From Virgibacillus_P tibetensis (lineage in GTDB: Bacteria; Bacillota; Bacilli; Bacillales; Amphibacillaceae): 64,000 nt of DNA. Of the stretch, positions 61,828 through 64,000 are shown in pieces. Location: the NCBI RefSeq assembly GCF_036026595.1, contig NZ_JARZFX010000003.1, positions 1-64,000 of the forward strand, read 5' to 3'. Each line of letters begins with the position of its first letter. The first letter of the stretch is position 1. The notes below the pieces were generated by a model, which was not told where the DNA came from, did not search any database, and worked only from the letters and a program-made list of their open reading frames with translations. A program made the translations under genes and the position numbers.

Positions 61828-63207
61828 TTAATTTCCTTTTTTGGGATTGATAACAATTTCTACGCGTCGATTTCTATCCTGACCTTCTTTATCCTCATTT
61901 GATGCAATAGGTTCTGTTTCTCCATAACCTGCTACTTCAACATCTAATCCAGATACGTTGCCATTCTTTTTCAAATAATCCCATACGGCGTTTGCACGTT
62001 TCTCTGAAAGCTCCATATTGTAATCTGGTTGGCCAACATTATCTGTATGACCGTTGATCTCAATAGTCGTATCGGCATCCAATTTCTGGAGGTCTTTTAT
62101 TACATCTTCAAGCGTGTTTTTTGCCTCTGGCTTCAATTCACTGTCATCAAAGTCAAACAATAAATCATCTGGCATTTGGATTTTCACTTCTTCTTCCTCT
62201 ACAGTTAAACCTACATCTTCCGGTGGTTCAAAATCGGGTACATCCAGCTTAACTATTAATTCTGCGTACTGGCTATCTCCGTCTTGTTCAATCAAATCAC
62301 CCTTCAAATTTTCACCTTGTTCCCCATATACAGCGATTACATCTTCCCAGGTGTTCCGGTCTGGTTGATAGCGTATCGGCATGTACATCCCCTGTCTCAA
62401 TGTGGTGTAGGGAACACGAAACTCAAATGTTCCATCCGGGTTAACCCTCGTATGCCCAAAAGAGAATGGAACAATTATTCCTGATTCATGCATCAGATTT
62501 CCTCCAACCTGTGCACCTTCCATTAAATTGCTAGTACCATGAAAATACAGATAACGGTGGTCACTGTCTACCTCCGCTTCCATCCATACCTCTGGCTCGC
62601 CATAATTATCTGGTTTTTCGTTCCACTCCGGGATTTCGATCGGAATAGTGTACGGCATTTCTTCCATTACATCAATGTGAAATTCCACTTTCACCTCAAA
62701 AACACCATGTGTATCCGTTAAATAAACTTGCGGTCCTGTAGCGTTTTCCAGGAATTCCCCGTATTGTTCTATCGTCTCTTCCCTATTATTAACTACTTTA
62801 AGTTTTACTGTTGTGCTTTTTCCTACCCCTGAAAATTCAAAGGAAAAAGAGCCGTCATCCATTACTTCTGCACCGTCAATAAATGTTGCAGAGGCAAAGC
62901 CGTCATCACTTATTCCGTTTGAAAAGAGCCTTGATCCTGGCAGCAGATTACTTTCCCCTTCAACGATTATTTTATCTTCATCAATAATTGCTTTCCCGTG
63001 AAGCTTTATTTCTAAGTCTCCGAGCCCAGGTATCTCTTCTGCTTCCGTTTCCGTCTCTGATTCTTCCGTAGTCTTCATATCCGTGCTTTCCTCTTCGGTT
63101 TCTTTCACCTCTTCCGTTTCATCGTTCGCTTTACTCGTACTATCCTCATCTTTGCTGCATCCCGCGAGAATCATGCCAATTACTAAAATAATCAGTAATT
63201 TCTTCAA
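61828..63207 (-). CDS. OmpA-domain lipoprotein
   Basis: 459 residues from TTG 63207, seven bases after GGAGGGG; the upstream frame to 63264 lacks a site. Signal KKLLIILVIGMILAGC with lipobox, an acidic Thr/Glu linker, a middle of beta-sandwich-like repeats (about 70-330), then an OmpA C-terminal peptidoglycan-binding domain: LLFDFDDSELKPEAK, IEINGHTDNVGQPDYNM, RRVEIVINPKKGN. In a Gram-positive it links membrane and cell wall. The middle domains are not recognised. Confidence 0.9.
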   Translation of the reverse strand: MKKLLIILVIGMILAGCSKDEDSTSKANDETEEVKETEEESTDMKTTEESETETEAEEIPGLGDLEIKLHGKAIIDEDKIIVEGESNLLPGSRLFSNGISDDGFASATFIDGAEVMDDGSFSFEFSGVGKSTTVKLKVVNNREETIEQYGEFLENATGPQVYLTDTHGVFEVKVEFHIDVMEEMPYTIPIEIPEWNEKPDNYGEPEVWMEAEVDSDHRYLYFHGTSNLMEGAQVGGNLMHESGIIVPFSFGHTRVNPDGTFEFRVPYTTLRQGMYMPIRYQPDRNTWEDVIAVYGEQGENLKGDLIEQDGDSQYAELIVKLDVPDFEPPEDVGLTVEEEEVKIQMPDDLLFDFDDSELKPEAKNTLEDVIKDLQKLDADTTIEINGHTDNVGQPDYNMELSEKRANAVWDYLKKNGNVSGLDVEVAGYGETEPIASNEDKEGQDRNRRVEIVINPKKGN

Positions 63208-63294
63208 GTATAGCCCCTCCAGTGATCCTATTTTACAAAACCAGTTTAATATACATTCTACCATATTTACTTCAAAGCAAATTTAATTACTAGT

Positions 63295-63346
63295 AAAAAG
63301 GCGGCAAGCCCCTCACAGTACAAGTAAGTCTGTGAGGAACTGCCAC
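63295..63346 (-). terminator. Terminator of the exporter-like gene
   Basis: CCTCACAG / CTGTGAGG stem extended by GGCGGCA/TGCCACC pairing, then T run on the minus strand. Confidence 0.8.
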
Positions 63347-63356
63347 CTAAAACACG

Positions 63357-64000
63357 CTAAAACATCTTTTCTTGTTTTCGTATATATTTATCTAACTTTT
63401 CCAATTCTACCATCAGCTTTACAATACTGCTTGCTACAGGGAATATTTCAATCCACTTTTCAATTTCGGATTGCTGTAATTCATTGATTAAGTCGTTAAT
63501 TGTCAAATTCATTGCAGTAAAGCTTTCCTTCTGCATCTCTTTTTGTACGAGTATTTTATCTTCATAAGTCAAAATAATATTTTCATGGTACTCCACAATC
63601 TTGCCAACTAATTTCTTAACCAAAAATGACTGGTTAGGCGAAATCTCCTCGATTTTATCCATTTTTAATTCCAGGTTTTCTATCAGATCTGATTCGAGAT
63701 CGACCACTTTGAGCATCTGTTTAAAAATCACGATATCACGCATGAAATGGTATCTGTTACGGATGAACATTCTGCTTTTTTCATCATTAATAATACCCAG
63801 GTAATCATTTATTTCGTTGATATCATTTTTCAGTTCCTCTTCACGCTTTTTAAGCTCTCTTACTTTCATTGTTTTATTAGGGATCACCCGAAGTAAAAAG
63901 CTGGTTTTATCCAATGATTTCTTAATCATGTCATAAAGCAATTTTTGATGGTTAGGCGGAAAGATAAACGCATTAATAAAAAACGCCGATGAAATTCCGA
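63357..64000 (-). CDS. Aromatic acid exporter (FUSC/DUF939)-like protein, C-terminal part
   Basis: The frame stays open to the right edge, so the start is outside the window. Visible part (about 214 residues): the end of a membrane helix, SSAFFINAFIFPPNHQKLLY, then a long helical cytoplasmic domain with coiled-coil character (RELKKREEELKNDINEINDY) ending KLDKYIRKQEKMF. The FPP-x(4)-LY junction is typical of YqjA-like/ArAE_1 proteins of Bacillaceae. Moderate certainty. Confidence 0.65.
   Translation of the reverse strand, partial: GISSAFFINAFIFPPNHQKLLYDMIKKSLDKTSFLLRVIPNKTMKVRELKKREEELKNDINEINDYLGIINDEKSRMFIRNRYHFMRDIVIFKQMLKVVDLESDLIENLELKMDKIEEISPNQSFLVKKLVGKIVEYHENIILTYEDKILVQKEMQKESFTAMNLTINDLINELQQSEIEKWIEIFPVASSIVKLMVELEKLDKYIRKQEKMF

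Noticed and set aside
1..64000. CRISPR arrays, tRNA or rRNA genes
   Set aside because: No regularly spaced identical repeats with unique spacers and no tRNA/rRNA sequence were recognised by reading; a tRNA scan would settle this.

Overview
The window looks like a chromosomal segment of a low-GC, spore-forming Bacillaceae. Supports are AGGAGG-type ribosome sites with frequent TTG/GTG starts, a gamma-type small acid-soluble spore protein, an RsbR-type stressosome protein, lipoproteins with Gram-positive lipoboxes, and many proteins of Bacillus/Oceanobacillus/Virgibacillus type (YfmM, YfmJ, YcgT, YpzI-like, MetA, Mqo). The genus is an inference. No rRNA, tRNA or CRISPR array was recognised.

Layout: 0-10.2 kb is mixed accessory DNA: a broken sugar dehydrogenase beside a palindromic element, DUF2935, a maltose acetyltransferase, a VWA lipoprotein, a MarR gene facing a CarD-like gene with clear operators, several unknown membrane proteins, an AEC transporter remnant and a cupin. 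10.2-21.3 kb is a run of small, nearly all minus-strand accessory genes (SDR, GNATs, P-loop kinases, a methyltransferase, a MaoC-like protein, membrane proteins, lipoproteins), many decayed. Most are followed within a few tens of bases by a copy of a 60-95 bp imperfect-palindrome repeat. 21.4-47 kb is more conventional: aldo/keto reductase, DUF418, epimerase, DCC protein, RsbR, a Fur-box ferredoxin-NADP reductase, a secreted papain-like protein beside an XRE-TPR regulator with its own secreted mini-peptide, Mqo, MetA, a SurA-like lipoprotein, YfmJ, GrpB, an M3 peptidase, peptidase E, a GNAT split by a 206-bp element with a 9-bp target duplication, and ABC-F YfmM. No clear repeat copy was seen there. 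47.5-57.2 kb is a second cassette-like array with the same repeat, all minus strand apart from an IS21-family element inserted into one repeat copy; near-identical 25-bp inverted repeats lie at its two edges. 57.3-64 kb holds a spore protein, a ZIP transporter, a decaying ketone-body/acetoacetate operon behind a sigma-54 promoter, an OmpA-type lipoprotein and the end of an aromatic-acid-exporter-like protein.

The most interesting signals are: (1) the two gene arrays punctuated by one repeat family, which resemble an integron-type cassette array although no integrase is in view; (2) the self-contained peptide/receptor pair at 30.3-31.7 kb; (3) the 206-bp structured element; and (4) the inverted 25-bp repeats around the second array. 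Many genes carry single-base frameshifts. These could be true decay or assembly indels and should be read with that caution.
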